Source of the DNA: Aerococcus kribbianus
GTDB lineage: Bacteria; Bacillota; Bacilli; Lactobacillales; Aerococcaceae
Length of the DNA: 64,000 bases
Assembly: GCF_026805545.1 (NCBI RefSeq)
Contig: NZ_JAPRFR010000003.1
Coordinates: forward strand, 1 to 64,000
Direction of reading: 5' to 3'
Positions 17,094 to 25,832 of this stretch are shown here, piece by piece (the stretch's first letter is position 1; the number at the start of each line of letters is the position of its first letter). A program made the translations under genes and the position numbers. Below the pieces are notes generated by a model, which saw nothing but the letters and a program-made list of their open reading frames with translations, was not told the DNA's origin and did not search any database.

Positions 17094-17726
17094 ATGGAAC
17101 TCATTGCCCTTCCCTATCAAAAACAATTCTATACTTATCTTCCGGCTAGTAATATTTATGGCCGCATCACGGTGGCTGACCTTCCGATTAGTTTCCATAA
17201 CCTCTTAAACCAACAAAATGGGGGCTATTGCTCGGTAAGCTACTCCCCATCACCCCGACCCAGCCGTGATGCCCTGAATGCAGTCAACATTAGCTATATT
17301 GCCGGTATGTTTGACCAGAAAAAACCAGTTCCTGGCCAGGTTCCCAGCCTTTTTGCCCAAGACGAATTCTTCTGTAGGGACTATTTAGCGGCTAACAAGC
17401 TGATTTTCTTTGAGGACCAGGGACGGTGCGCCTACCTAGGATTCGATGACGATCATCCTTCCCAACATCCTTGGGTTGGCTATTATGACCACTTGCGCCA
17501 ACAAGAATTCGGCTTAGCGGACTCTTTTGATGAATTTCTTAGCACCTTAGAAGACCGTCACTTCCATAGCCACCAACAGACACCTGGTTCCTACCATATT
17601 GGTAACCAACTCTTCTTAAAAGCAAAAAGCAGTCAAGACATCCAAAATGCTTTTAGCTACGGTCTTGGAGTCAATGATGACTACTGGCTAAACCTGTGGC
17701 GCACATACCTAGTCAAGACAAGTTGA
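17094..17726 (+). CDS. SMI1/KNR4 (SUKH) family protein
   Basis: A 210-residue soluble protein with SUKH features: the early LPISFHNLLNQQNGG segment (about 31-45) and the closing DSFDEFLSTLE helix (about 146-156). SUKH proteins in bacteria are mostly immunity proteins against polymorphic nuclease toxins, and sometimes house-keeping regulators. No toxin gene is nearby. A TATAAT at 17071-17076 would give a very short leader; AAAGGA precedes the ATG. The in-frame TTG at 17079 is rejected because it lies upstream of the ribosome site. Assignment rests on motif recognition only. Confidence 0.65.
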   Translation: MELIALPYQKQFYTYLPASNIYGRITVADLPISFHNLLNQQNGGYCSVSYSPSPRPSRDALNAVNISYIAGMFDQKKPVPGQVPSLFAQDEFFCRDYLAANKLIFFEDQGRCAYLGFDDDHPSQHPWVGYYDHLRQQEFGLADSFDEFLSTLEDRHFHSHQQTPGSYHIGNQLFLKAKSSQDIQNAFSYGLGVNDDYWLNLWRTYLVKTS

Positions 17727-17820
17727 CTCCTTATAATCTTCTTAGATTTTAGATTAGGGACGAAAACAATTACATCCTATTCTTCATCTTCCAAACGATA
17801 TTGTTTTACTGTATACTATA

Positions 17821-17850
17821 AAAAAAGGGCTGGGACTTAATCCCAACCCT
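17821..17850 (-). terminator. Terminator hairpin pointing leftward
   Basis: Stem AGGGTTGGGA / TCCCAGCCCT with loop TTAAG, then a run of seven T on the minus strand. No gene lies between it and the rpmE2 terminator at 18104-18136, so it may end a non-coding minus-strand transcript. Confidence 0.75.
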
Positions 17851-17933
17851 GCGCTAGCTGCCAACTAACTAATATGGAGAAAATCGTTTAGTCAAAACGT
17901 ATGAAGGTTAACTAATTTAAGACAGCTAGCATC

Positions 17934-17957
17934 GGGCAGTTTTCCTGCCCTTTTTAT
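17934..17957 (+). terminator. Terminator for the SUKH transcript
   Basis: Stem GGGCAG (17934-17939) / CTGCCC (17945-17950) with a short T-rich loop, followed by TTTTTATTT on the plus strand, about 208 bp past the SUKH stop. Confidence 0.65.
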
Positions 17958-18103
17958 TTACTCAATACTCCCTACACGACAAGGAGTCATTCAGTAAAGG
18001 AAATTCTCATTTCCTACTTTCACACTAACACTATTAAAACAATAATGGAAGTAATAGCCATCACCTTAGTGCGCCCTATCCATCAAATACAAAATCGATA
18101 CAT

Positions 18104-18136
18104 AAAAAGAGGCTGGGATTTTATCCCAACCTCTTT
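18104..18136 (-). terminator. Terminator after rpmE2 (probably bidirectional)
   Basis: AAAGAGGCTGGGAT (18106-18119) pairs with ATCCCAACCTCTTT (18123-18136); on the minus strand the stem is followed by TTTTTATG. It lies 18 bp past the rpmE2 stop and is the clearest member of the recurring GGG hairpin family. Confidence 0.88.
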
Positions 18137-18153
18137 CTTTATCGCTTGATTGC

Positions 18154-18426
18154 TTATTTGTCTTCTGGTTTGGCATTGGCGTCTGTAAAACCGTATTTTT
18201 TGTTGAAACGGTCCACACGTCCATCTGCTTGGGTGAATTTTTGACGTCCAGTGTAGAATGGGTGAGAATCTGAACTGATTTCCACACGAATCAATGGATA
18301 AGTGTTACCATCTTCCCATTCAACAGTTTCTTCTGAGTTCTTAGTTGAACCAGATAAGAATTTATAGCCTGTTGATGTGTCCATAAATACAACTGGATGA
18401 TATTCTGGATGGATATTTGCTTGCAT
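18154..18426 (-). CDS. rpmE2: 50S ribosomal protein bL31, type B
   Basis: A 90-residue ribosomal protein with the type B motifs [17 protein letters not shown] and [10 protein letters not shown]. The zinc-binding CxxC of type A L31 is absent, so this is the zinc-independent form. AAGGAG precedes the ATG. It follows rho in the conserved fba-murZ-rho-rpmE order but also has its own promoter, and its own terminator. Confidence 0.96.
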   Translation of the reverse strand: MQANIHPEYHPVVFMDTSTGYKFLSGSTKNSEETVEWEDGNTYPLIRVEISSDSHPFYTGRQKFTQADGRVDRFNKKYGFTDANAKPEDK

Positions 18427-18492
18427 GTTTTTCTCTCCTTTTCGCCCTAAACTATTTGCTAGTCTAGAGATTATTTTGACATAACATCGGTT

Positions 18493-18521
18493 ATTCTACC
18501 ACATGTGTATGCCCTATGCAA
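18493..18521 (-). promoter_or_regulatory. Promoter of rpmE2
   Basis: -35 TTGCAT (18516-18521), 17-bp spacer, -10 TAGAAT (18493-18498), in the rho-rpmE2 gap and overlapping the end of the rho gene by only a few bases. Confidence 0.75.
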
Positions 18522-18523
18522 GA

Positions 18524-19810
18524 CTATTTTCTTGGTTTTCTATTTTTCCCAAAAACTTGCAAACGGTCAAGAAATTGTTGGTTGTTCTTCGTTTTTTGCA
18601 TTTCATCGATAAAATCTTCGGTAAAGGTCATAGTGTCATGGCGCATGGCCCGACGAAATTGGAAAATGGCATGTTGTTGATCCTTATCTAAGAGTAGATC
18701 ATCACGCCGGGTGCCTGACTTGGCAATATCGATAGCAGGATAAATCCGCCGCTCAGCTAATTCTCGATTGAGATGTAATTCCATATTTCCAGTGCCCTTG
18801 AATTCTTCATAAATCATATCGTCCATCCGTGATCCGGTATCCACTAAGGCTGTAGCTAAAATTGTTAGGCTTCCCCCATCTTCAATATTACGGGCTGACC
18901 CGAAAAAGCGTTTAGGTCGGTAAAAGGCCGCTGGATCAATCCCACCAGACAAAGTACGTCCTGAAGGCTTTTCGACCAAGTTATAGGCGCGGGCTAAACG
19001 AGTAATGGAATCCATCAAAATAATCACATCTCGCTTGGATTCAACCAAACGACGGGCCCGTTCCAAGACTAATTCCGCTACCCGAACATGGTTTTGTGGA
19101 CGTTGGTCAAAGGTTGATGAAACAACATCAGCTTGGACAGCACGCTCGATATCGGTCACTTCTTCTGGCCGTTCATCAATCAGCAGGATGATAAGCTCGG
19201 CATCGGGATGATTACGGCTTACAGAATTGGCAATTTCCTTAATCACCGAAGTTTTTCCTGCTTTCGGTGGCGCAACAATTAATCCCCTTTGCCCAAAACC
19301 GACTGGTGCCACTAAATCCATCATTCGCGTCGCTAAGCGATTAGGCGCTGACTCCAAGTGAATCTTACTATCCGGATATATTGGCGTCAAAGCAGGGAAA
19401 TGAGACCGTTCCTTGGCCTCATCCGGATCCGTGCCATTAACCTTATAAACATGCATCAAACCATTATACCGCTCGCTAGACTTAGGTGGGCGCGCTGTTC
19501 CAGCCACCATATCCCCATTCCGCAAACCAAAACGTTTAATCTGAGAGTTAGAAATGTAGATATCTTCTTGACTAGGAGAGTAGTTAATCGGTCGCAAAAA
19601 GCCATATTCTGTGCCCGTGATATCTAATACCCCTGCCACGGTAAAGTATCCCTGGTCTTCTTCCTGGGCACGCAAGACTGACATGATCAATTCTTTTTTA
19701 TTCATTTGACTGTAATAGGGAATCTTATAATGACGGGCATAGGCATAAATCTCCTTGAGCGTCATTTTCTTGAGCGCAGCTAATGTTAAATTAGGGTCTT
19801 TATCTGCCAT
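18524..19810 (-). CDS. rho: Transcription termination factor Rho
   Basis: A 428-residue hexameric RNA helicase. The N-terminal Rho-N helices ([19 protein letters not shown]) precede an RNA-binding CSD domain (about 55-125) and the ATPase core with Walker [10 protein letters not shown] and Walker [17 protein letters not shown]. The Q-loop/R-loop region and the ASGIDPAA-type lid (LSGGIDPAA) are present. ATG 19810 follows TAGGAGG; the open frame extends 17 codons further without a ribosome site. It starts 69 bp after murZ. Confidence 0.96.
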   Translation of the reverse strand: MADKDPNLTLAALKKMTLKEIYAYARHYKIPYYSQMNKKELIMSVLRAQEEDQGYFTVAGVLDITGTEYGFLRPINYSPSQEDIYISNSQIKRFGLRNGDMVAGTARPPKSSERYNGLMHVYKVNGTDPDEAKERSHFPALTPIYPDSKIHLESAPNRLATRMMDLVAPVGFGQRGLIVAPPKAGKTSVIKEIANSVSRNHPDAELIILLIDERPEEVTDIERAVQADVVSSTFDQRPQNHVRVAELVLERARRLVESKRDVIILMDSITRLARAYNLVEKPSGRTLSGGIDPAAFYRPKRFFGSARNIEDGGSLTILATALVDTGSRMDDMIYEEFKGTGNMELHLNRELAERRIYPAIDIAKSGTRRDDLLLDKDQQHAIFQFRRAMRHDTMTFTEDFIDEMQKTKNNQQFLDRLQVFGKNRKPRK

Positions 19811-19878
19811 GGTTTTCCTCCTAAAGAAGGTGGCGAGCACAGATACTCCCCACCTAAACACATATAATCAATGGTAGC

Positions 19879-21141
19879 TTAGTCTTCGATAAAACGAATA
19901 TCAGCACCTAGTCCATTGAACTTATCAATAATATGGTCATAACCACGCAAGATGTTTTCTACGCCGGTCAAAGTTGTTTGTCCTTGAGCAATCAAGCCAG
20001 CATTAATTAAGCAAGCCCCTGCACGTAAGTCAGACGCCCGTACTTCAGCACCGGTTAATTGATTAGGCCCTTCCATAAAAATTTGGTCATTGTTGACTTT
20101 AGCCTTAGCGCCCATTCGTTGTAGTTCAGGGATATGGTTAACCCGTTTAGGATAAATGGTATCTTCAATCTGTCCATGACCCTCAGCCATTAGTAGTAAC
20201 GGCGTAATAGGTTGTTGGAGGTCCGTTGCAAAGCCAGGATAAGGCATCGTTTTAATATCTACCATTTTTAAGTTAGCTTGTTTGGGATGGACGTAGATAC
20301 TTTCCTCAGTGATATCAAGCTTAACGCCCATCTCATTGAGCTTAGCTACGAAGCTTTCAATGTGTTCATAAATAACATTATTCACCTTAACCCCTTGACC
20401 AATAGCAGCAGCTGCTGACAAATAAGTCCCTGCTTCAATACGGTCAGGAATAATTTGATGACTCACTCCGTTTAAATGGTCAACACCTTGTACACGGATA
20501 GTGGACGTTCCAGCGCCCTTGATATTGGCCCCCATCTTATTTAGTAAGTTCACTACATCGATAATTTCCGGTTCCCGGGCAGCATTTTCAATCACTGTCT
20601 CACCCTTGGCCTTGACTGCTGCTAGGAGGATATTAATCGTTGCACCCACGCTGACCATATCCAAATAAATATCTGCACCAGTTAAATGACCTTGTGGCGA
20701 AGACAAATGCATGGCACCCATTTCATTATCGACTTGGGCCCCCAACATTTCAAAACCTTTAATATGTAGGTCCATTGGGCGTGGGCCAAGCGAACATCCG
20801 CCTGGCAAGCCAACAACACCTTCACCATATTTACTCAATAAGGCGCCCATAAAATAGTAAGATGCGCGTAAGCTTTGGATCTTACCATCTGGCATCGGGA
20901 TATTTTGCATTCCCTGCGGATCAATACGCAATACATTATCCTGGAAGAAAACTTGGCAACCAAAGTCAGTCAAAATTTCCATCAAGGCATGGACATCTTG
21001 AATATCCGGTACCCCTTCTAATACCACCTCAGAATCCGCCATAATGGCAGCTGGTATTAGGGCCACTGCACTATTCTTAGCTCCAGAAACCGTGACTTCA
21101 CCCGCTAAAGGCTTTCCTCCATTGATAATAAACTTCTTCAT
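19879..21141 (-). CDS. murZ: UDP-N-acetylglucosamine 1-carboxyvinyltransferase (MurZ/MurA2)
   Basis: A 420-residue EPSP-synthase-fold enzyme for the first committed step of peptidoglycan synthesis. The N-terminal [18 protein letters not shown] and the catalytic loop [13 protein letters not shown] are present. Cys116 is the residue alkylated by fosfomycin, so the enzyme is predicted to be sensitive. The position between fba and rho identifies it as the MurZ (MurAB) paralogue; the second Firmicute copy is not in the window. A TATAAT lies at about 21206-21211, with no good -35. Confidence 0.95.
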   Translation of the reverse strand: MKKFIINGGKPLAGEVTVSGAKNSAVALIPAAIMADSEVVLEGVPDIQDVHALMEILTDFGCQVFFQDNVLRIDPQGMQNIPMPDGKIQSLRASYYFMGALLSKYGEGVVGLPGGCSLGPRPMDLHIKGFEMLGAQVDNEMGAMHLSSPQGHLTGADIYLDMVSVGATINILLAAVKAKGETVIENAAREPEIIDVVNLLNKMGANIKGAGTSTIRVQGVDHLNGVSHQIIPDRIEAGTYLSAAAAIGQGVKVNNVIYEHIESFVAKLNEMGVKLDITEESIYVHPKQANLKMVDIKTMPYPGFATDLQQPITPLLLMAEGHGQIEDTIYPKRVNHIPELQRMGAKAKVNNDQIFMEGPNQLTGAEVRASDLRAGACLINAGLIAQGQTTLTGVENILRGYDHIIDKFNGLGADIRFIED

Positions 21142-21368
21142 GAAAACAATATCCTTTCAAAACTTGTCTAATTTTTTCGGTGATTTAAGCATATACAAAA
21201 ATCATTATACCTAATTTTGTGCGCTGGCACTAGCTTTTCAACCAGTATTAATATATTTTTAAAAAAAGTAAGGAAATTGTTAGTTGATGAAGGACAAACT
21301 GATTAAAAAGTATCACAAAATACAAAACGAGGAAAGAAATTAGGTGGAGAAGCAATAGGCTCAAATAG

Positions 21369-21417
21369 CTATATAAAGTAAAAAGGCTGGAACCTTCGTC
21401 CCAACCTCCTTATATAG
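21369..21417 (-). terminator. Terminator after fba
   Basis: An outer pair CTATATA (21369-21375) / TATATAG (21411-21417) surrounds an inner AGGTTGGGA / TTCCAGCCT stem with CTTTTTAC on the minus-strand side. Same hairpin family as at 18104-18136. Confidence 0.75.
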
Positions 21418-21432
21418 TTTGTATTAATTTGC

Positions 21433-22287
21433 TTATGCTTTGTTTGAAGAACCGAAGTTACGTAATGTTTCCCGGGCAGTCTTAACGATTGCTTCTTTAC
21501 CAGGTCCGATTACCTTACGTGGGTCATAAACGTCAGAGTCGTTGTTCAATTTTTCGCGAACAGCGGCAGTCCAAACTTGTTGTAGTTCAGTGTTAACGTT
21601 GATTTTAGCATGGCCACGATCAATGGCTTTTTGCACTTGTTCTAGAGGAATACCAGAACCACCATGTAATACTAATGGCGCACCAGTTAATTCAGAAATT
21701 TCTTTCATTTCGTCGAAACCTAAAACAGGTTCACCTTGGTAAGGACCGTGAACAGAACCTAGGGCAGCTGCTAAGGCATCCACACCTGCTTCAGTCACAA
21801 GACGTTGGCATTCTTCTGGGTCAGCGTATTTAATTCCGCCAGTTACACCATCTTCAGTACCACCAACAGTACCAATTTCACCTTCAACAGATACGCCACG
21901 TTCATGCGCATATTCAACAACATCTTTAGTCATTTCGATGTTTTCTTCTAATGGGAAGTGTGATTTGTCGATCATTACAGAAGTGTAACCCGCGTCGATT
22001 GCACGTTTACAAGCATCGAATGAAGAACCATGGTCTAGGTGAATAGCAACTGGAACAGTGATTTCCATGTTTTCGATAAGGGCTTTAACCATTGGTACAA
22101 CCACTTCTGGGCCGCCCATGTATTTACCAGCACCTTCAGAAACACCTAAGATAACTGGAGAATTTTCAGCTTGTGCTGCTTCTAGGACTGCTTGAGTCCA
22201 TTCCAAGTTATTGATGTTTAACTGTGCTACTGCATAGTGTTCTTCTTTTGCCTTGTTCAACATGTCAACCATATTTACTAATGCCAT
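21433..22287 (-). CDS. fba: Class II fructose-1,6-bisphosphate aldolase
   Basis: A 284-residue zinc-dependent glycolytic aldolase splitting fructose 1,6-bisphosphate to DHAP and glyceraldehyde 3-phosphate. The HLDHGSSFD segment (about 81-89) holds the catalytic Asp and a zinc His; further ligands are in [14 protein letters not shown] and LHGGSGIP. Codon use is strongly biased, as expected for a highly expressed gene. The ATG has TAGGAGG. It has its own promoter and terminator and heads the fba-murZ-rho-rpmE2 neighbourhood. Confidence 0.96.
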   Translation of the reverse strand: MALVNMVDMLNKAKEEHYAVAQLNINNLEWTQAVLEAAQAENSPVILGVSEGAGKYMGGPEVVVPMVKALIENMEITVPVAIHLDHGSSFDACKRAIDAGYTSVMIDKSHFPLEENIEMTKDVVEYAHERGVSVEGEIGTVGGTEDGVTGGIKYADPEECQRLVTEAGVDALAAALGSVHGPYQGEPVLGFDEMKEISELTGAPLVLHGGSGIPLEQVQKAIDRGHAKINVNTELQQVWTAAVREKLNNDSDVYDPRKVIGPGKEAIVKTARETLRNFGSSNKA

Positions 22288-22340
22288 TTGAATTCCTCCT
22301 ATTTTTTAAATGACGTACGGGAATTCCCCGTTCAGTTGAT

Positions 22341-22370
22341 ATTGTAACCTTTCTCACATTTAAAAGACAA
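22341..22370 (-). promoter_or_regulatory. Promoter of fba
   Basis: -35 TTGTCT (22365-22370), 18-bp spacer, -10 TACAAT (22341-22346). The leader then carries the near-palindrome ACGGGGAATTCCCGT (22315-22329). Confidence 0.6.
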
Positions 22371-22578
22371 GGGAAATCCCCTTATTTCAACGGACTTTTT
22401 ATTTTTAATGCAAGCTCGGATGGCTATCTCTTGATCACTAATTCCCCATTCTGGGCCATGTATTCGTTTACTTTTAAGCAGTCACTGATTTATTGCCATT
22501 TTTTAAAAAGAACATTCTTTGTTTATTGGTTTTCACGCTAGCAAACAAGTAACCAAGAAAGGCAAAAATTCTATCCTA

Positions 22579-24876
22579 TTAAACTTTTTTCTTAGGGGCG
22601 CTGAGAAGGAAAGCTACCCCTGCTAGAAGACTTAAGACGATTAAGCCTACGTTAGCTTCTTGACTACCAGTGGCTGGTAAAGCACTTGATATGGCTACTT
22701 TTTCAGCTTTTACACTGTTTTGATTACTTTCTTTATAATCAGTTTCTTTGCTTAGCTTACCTTTTGGATCTACAGCTTGATTCGTCTCAATGTCATCCGT
22801 CTTCTGACTGTCCTGTTTGAGATCTTGGTCATCCCGACCTGTTACTGGCAGATCGTCTTTATGGTCAGCTTCTGAGTCAGGGTTTGTTTGGCCAGACTCG
22901 TCTTTAACGTCTTCTGTTTGATCGTTTTCTTGAACATCTTCCTCGTCCGATTGAAGTGAAGTCAAGCCCAATCCCCCACTAAGGTTAAAATGACTATGAC
23001 CAACAATCTCTGCCACTTGGTCCGCCAAGACACTCGGCAATGTCACTTGATCATCTTCTACTAGTAAAGAAATAGGATTAGAATAAAACCATAAATCACT
23101 ATAATTCCGTTCATTAACTTGGTTGAAATAAGTTCTTAAGGCTTCAAGATAATCCCTTTCATTTTCAAAGTCGTCTTCTTGAGGCTTTTCCATGTAGGGA
23201 TCAAGCAATGGATTCCCCAAGTCATCCGTTTCCCCTGCTGTGTTGACAGCATGATTAGTCCCGCGTAAACGGAGGTAGAAATCTTGGTCCACTATGAAAG
23301 GAAGATCAATATGGTAGTACCCTTCTTCATCTGCCTCGCCCCAGTCGGCACTAGTGAAACGTTGACCAATACGTGTGGTTGGATTGTAGTCATTAGTACG
23401 ATCAGTAACTTGGCCATAAATATTACCTAGGATAAGGTCCATATGGTCTAGAATAGGTTGGTTAGTAATCGTCGATTCATAACCTGGAAAGATTGGTTGG
23501 TAGTTATTTTTTTCCGTTGCTCGGAAACGAACCGATAAATTAGCAGGGGTATTCATAGGCACTGCCAAAGTTTGTCCCATTTCAACTCGCTGGTCACCTA
23601 CTGTAACAAAGAATTCTAGATCCTTTATTAAATCTCCATAAACGGACCAACTATTACCTGATTTCAATCCGCGTGCCACATCTTGGAAGGTATTACCAGT
23701 AACCTTAGTATAATTACGGCTATACTCACTTGGCCAATAACCAGAAGAATACAGTTCATTTGACGACACTTTGAAATGGAAATCAGAGTTAGCAAAGTTA
23801 TAGAAAGGACGCCCTTCACCTAGCATGGCATCCCAAACACCACCAACTTTGGCAACCATCAAATCGGCTCCTCCATAAATATCAGTGGTTTCGCCACGGT
23901 CACCACCCATTTGGTTACCAGGCATCCCTTCTAATCCAACTACTACATTAGGAGCCAAATCTTGGATGTCACGTATATCAGCTGCTTTTACTTCGCCACT
24001 CCCTCCATTATGGCGGGAAGGATGGTTAACTAGGAGTAGGGACTCTGGATAGTGTTTTTGCAACCAACGCAAGCCGTCATAGGAGTTACTCTTATCAGCT
24101 TTGACATTATCGCGCGGGCCAAACACATTGCTTTCATTGTAGTGAAAAGTTTCTGTCGGAGTATCGTAAGCATATAACCACTCAAAATGCCGATAAGCTT
24201 CTAATGGTACTCGGTTGGTCCCATCTTCAATAATGGCAACCGTCGCATGGTCCAAACCAAACATGTCCCACTCAAAACCAGGATAATAGATTTTACCTGC
24301 ATATTTCCCTTGAGATTTCAACTTATTGTATTGCTCAACCTGTTGGGCTAGCGACTTCCAAGTTGGTTTTTGAGCCACTTCTTCACCATTGACATCACGG
24401 TCAGACCCACGCAAATGGTCAGCTGTCATATAATAATCAAAGGGTTGGCTGTGGTCTAGTTGTGGTTGACCACCAGTAGGTAAATCAGACAGCTCTTCGC
24501 CAAAAGCAGCATCTAAAACATTTTCAAAAGTCATATAAGGTTCAGAAGCATCACTGGATTGGTTGGTATGGTTGTGGACTTCTCCTTGCACAATCCGCGT
24601 TTCACTAGGCACCGCTGGATCCTCCACTAAATGGCCTTGGTTTTGTAAATCAAGTGGATCTTCCGCTTTATTATAATAGTCACCAGTGTTTTCCGTTTCT
24701 AGCTCGCCATACTCATTATTACGTGTGACCACAGACTCTTCTGGTGCTTCTTCCAACATTTGAGCCACTTCTTCCGCTTCTGCCGCTTGAATCAATTGAA
24801 TTTGACTTGACCAAGCTGCCGCCAAAGTCACCGCTGATATAAATAAAATTCGTTTCCCAAGTCCCATCGCTTTCAA
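22579..24876 (-). CDS. LPXTG-anchored surface PHP-type phosphoesterase
   Basis: About 765 residues. A signal peptide (GKRILFISAVTLAAAW... ending near IQAAEA) is followed by a metal-dependent domain: GEVHNHTNQSSD, YMTADHL, LLVNHPSRHNGG and NFANSDFHF supply His/Asp ligands as in PHP phosphoesterases. An acidic, Asp/Gln/Lys-rich spacer comes next, then the sortase signal LPATG, a hydrophobic helix and the basic end APKKKV. The enzyme should act on phosphate esters outside the cell; the substrate is unknown. The start is TTG 24876 (GGGAGG 8 bp upstream) or ATG 24867. A PhoP-box-like array lies just upstream, suggesting induction by phosphate starvation. Confidence 0.8.
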   Translation of the reverse strand: MKAMGLGKRILFISAVTLAAAWSSQIQLIQAAEAEEVAQMLEEAPEESVVTRNNEYGELETENTGDYYNKAEDPLDLQNQGHLVEDPAVPSETRIVQGEVHNHTNQSSDASEPYMTFENVLDAAFGEELSDLPTGGQPQLDHSQPFDYYMTADHLRGSDRDVNGEEVAQKPTWKSLAQQVEQYNKLKSQGKYAGKIYYPGFEWDMFGLDHATVAIIEDGTNRVPLEAYRHFEWLYAYDTPTETFHYNESNVFGPRDNVKADKSNSYDGLRWLQKHYPESLLLVNHPSRHNGGSGEVKAADIRDIQDLAPNVVVGLEGMPGNQMGGDRGETTDIYGGADLMVAKVGGVWDAMLGEGRPFYNFANSDFHFKVSSNELYSSGYWPSEYSRNYTKVTGNTFQDVARGLKSGNSWSVYGDLIKDLEFFVTVGDQRVEMGQTLAVPMNTPANLSVRFRATEKNNYQPIFPGYESTITNQPILDHMDLILGNIYGQVTDRTNDYNPTTRIGQRFTSADWGEADEEGYYHIDLPFIVDQDFYLRLRGTNHAVNTAGETDDLGNPLLDPYMEKPQEDDFENERDYLEALRTYFNQVNERNYSDLWFYSNPISLLVEDDQVTLPSVLADQVAEIVGHSHFNLSGGLGLTSLQSDEEDVQENDQTEDVKDESGQTNPDSEADHKDDLPVTGRDDQDLKQDSQKTDDIETNQAVDPKGKLSKETDYKESNQNSVKAEKVAISSALPATGSQEANVGLIVLSLLAGVAFLLSAPKKKV

Positions 24877-24920
24877 TCCTATTACCTCCCTCAATCTAAC
24901 TCTGCCTTGTAGACTCTTTC

Positions 24921-24974
24921 ATTATAGCGAGTCAATGTCAATTTTAGGTAAAGCTTGTGTCAAATTTATGTAAA
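24921..24974 (-). promoter_or_regulatory. PhoP-box-like array and promoter of the surface phosphoesterase
   Basis: On the minus strand four hexamers TTTACA (24969-24974), TTGACA (24958-24963), TTTACC (24947-24952) and TTGACA (24936-24941) repeat with an exact 11-bp period, ending 9 bp before a perfect TATAAT (24921-24926). Four TT(N)ACA repeats at 11 bp match the B. subtilis PhoP operator layout. No normally spaced -35 is present, as expected for an activated promoter. Regulation is inferred. Confidence 0.7.
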
Positions 24975-25111
24975 ATCAGAGGGGGTATAATGGAACCAGC
25001 AAGCAATAGAACCCGCTTACATCATCCATCCCATTCCTGTCTTTTGAATTAGTCAGAACAGCAAATTGCCACTTACTAATTGAAAAGAGACCCTTTATCT
25101 AAAAACAATAC

Positions 25112-25140
25112 AAAAAAGGCCGGAATCTAGTTCCAGCCTT
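25112..25140 (-). terminator. Terminator after rpoE
   Basis: Stem AAGGCTGGAA / TTCCGGCCTT with loop CTAGA, then TTTTTTG on the minus strand, 27 bp past the rpoE stop. Confidence 0.88.
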
Positions 25141-25166
25141 GCCTATAGATTTATATTTATATCTGC

Positions 25167-25751
25167 TTAGAATTCATCTTCGTCGTCTTCATCGAGGGCG
25201 TCATCGTCGATTTCAGTGAGGTCGCCCTCTAAACCGTCTTCTAGGTTGTCTTCAGAATCATCTTCAGTGAAGTTGTTGAGGTCAGAAGAGTATTCTTCTA
25301 ATTCGTCGTCTTCATCGTCATCTTCGTCGTCGTAGTCAGCTTCTTCATCAACGAGATCTTCGTCTTCAGGGTCATCTGAGTTATAGTCGATAAGGTCGTC
25401 TTCAGTCGCAGCAAAGGTTGATGTTTTCTTGCGTGTTTTGTGTTTTTTCTTGATTTCTTCATCATCAATAGAAGAAATGATTTCTTCATCAATTGAATCA
25501 ACTGGGTACCATTCCCGTAATCCCCAACGATTTTCACCTAGGGAAATGAAGGCACCATCCGCATTCATTTCAGTGTAGAAGAGGGCCATTTTGTTTTCCA
25601 ATTCATCTTGGGGCATTTCAAGATAATCTTGAATTTTAACCAATAAGTCATCAAAAGAGTGGACGTCATTCGTTTCTTGGAGAATGGCGTAGGCCACTTC
25701 GACCATTGAAAGCTGTTGTTTATTTAAACCATCCAAATTTTTTAATTTCAT
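25167..25751 (-). CDS. rpoE: DNA-directed RNA polymerase delta subunit RpoE
   Basis: A 194-residue Gram-positive polymerase subunit. A folded HARE-HTH N-terminal domain (about 1-90; FISLGENRWGLREWYPVD) precedes a very acidic disordered tail (about 115-194, mostly Asp and Glu) that displaces nucleic acids and speeds polymerase recycling. Typical length. GAAAGGATG precedes the start. It lies 54 bp after the DUF1934 gene and has its own promoter inside the end of that gene. Confidence 0.95.
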   Translation of the reverse strand: MKLKNLDGLNKQQLSMVEVAYAILQETNDVHSFDDLLVKIQDYLEMPQDELENKMALFYTEMNADGAFISLGENRWGLREWYPVDSIDEEIISSIDDEEIKKKHKTRKKTSTFAATEDDLIDYNSDDPEDEDLVDEEADYDDEDDDEDDELEEYSSDLNNFTEDDSEDNLEDGLEGDLTEIDDDALDEDDEDEF

Positions 25752-25802
25752 CTGGGGCTCATCCTTTCGCCTGAATATTGCAGCTTGGTGTGCATCTCTA
25801 TT

Positions 25803-25832
25803 ATTCTACCTCATTATTGGTCGGTATTGCAA
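25803..25832 (-). promoter_or_regulatory. Promoter of rpoE
   Basis: -35 TTGCAA (25827-25832), 18-bp spacer, -10 TAGAAT (25803-25808), overlapping the last codons of the DUF1934 gene. Confidence 0.65.

Larger units (their letters stand above)
17821..18014 (-). ncRNA. Structured gene-free region, possible small RNA (unknown)
   Basis: The 427-bp gap 17727-18153 holds, in minus-strand order: hairpin GGAAAT-GAGA-ATTTCC (17999-18014), hairpin GGGCAG/CTGCCC (17934-17950), a long-range 8-bp pair GCTAGCTG (17923-17930) with CAGCTAGC (17853-17860) enclosing two copies of ATTAGTTA, and a terminator (17821-17850). The density of pairing suggests a structured RNA. I see no match to 6S, tmRNA, RNase P or a riboswitch, and no convincing promoter. 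It could equally be stacked 3' ends. Confidence 0.35.

Noticed and set aside
17821-18014. 6S RNA, tmRNA or SRP RNA in the structured gap
   Set aside because: No conserved core of these RNAs is seen; the SRP RNA is clearly at 43045-43140. Kept only as an unknown structured region.
18066-18287. Minus-strand frame of 73 codons overlapping rpmE2
   Set aside because: It overlaps rpmE2 in another frame and crosses the terminator hairpin.
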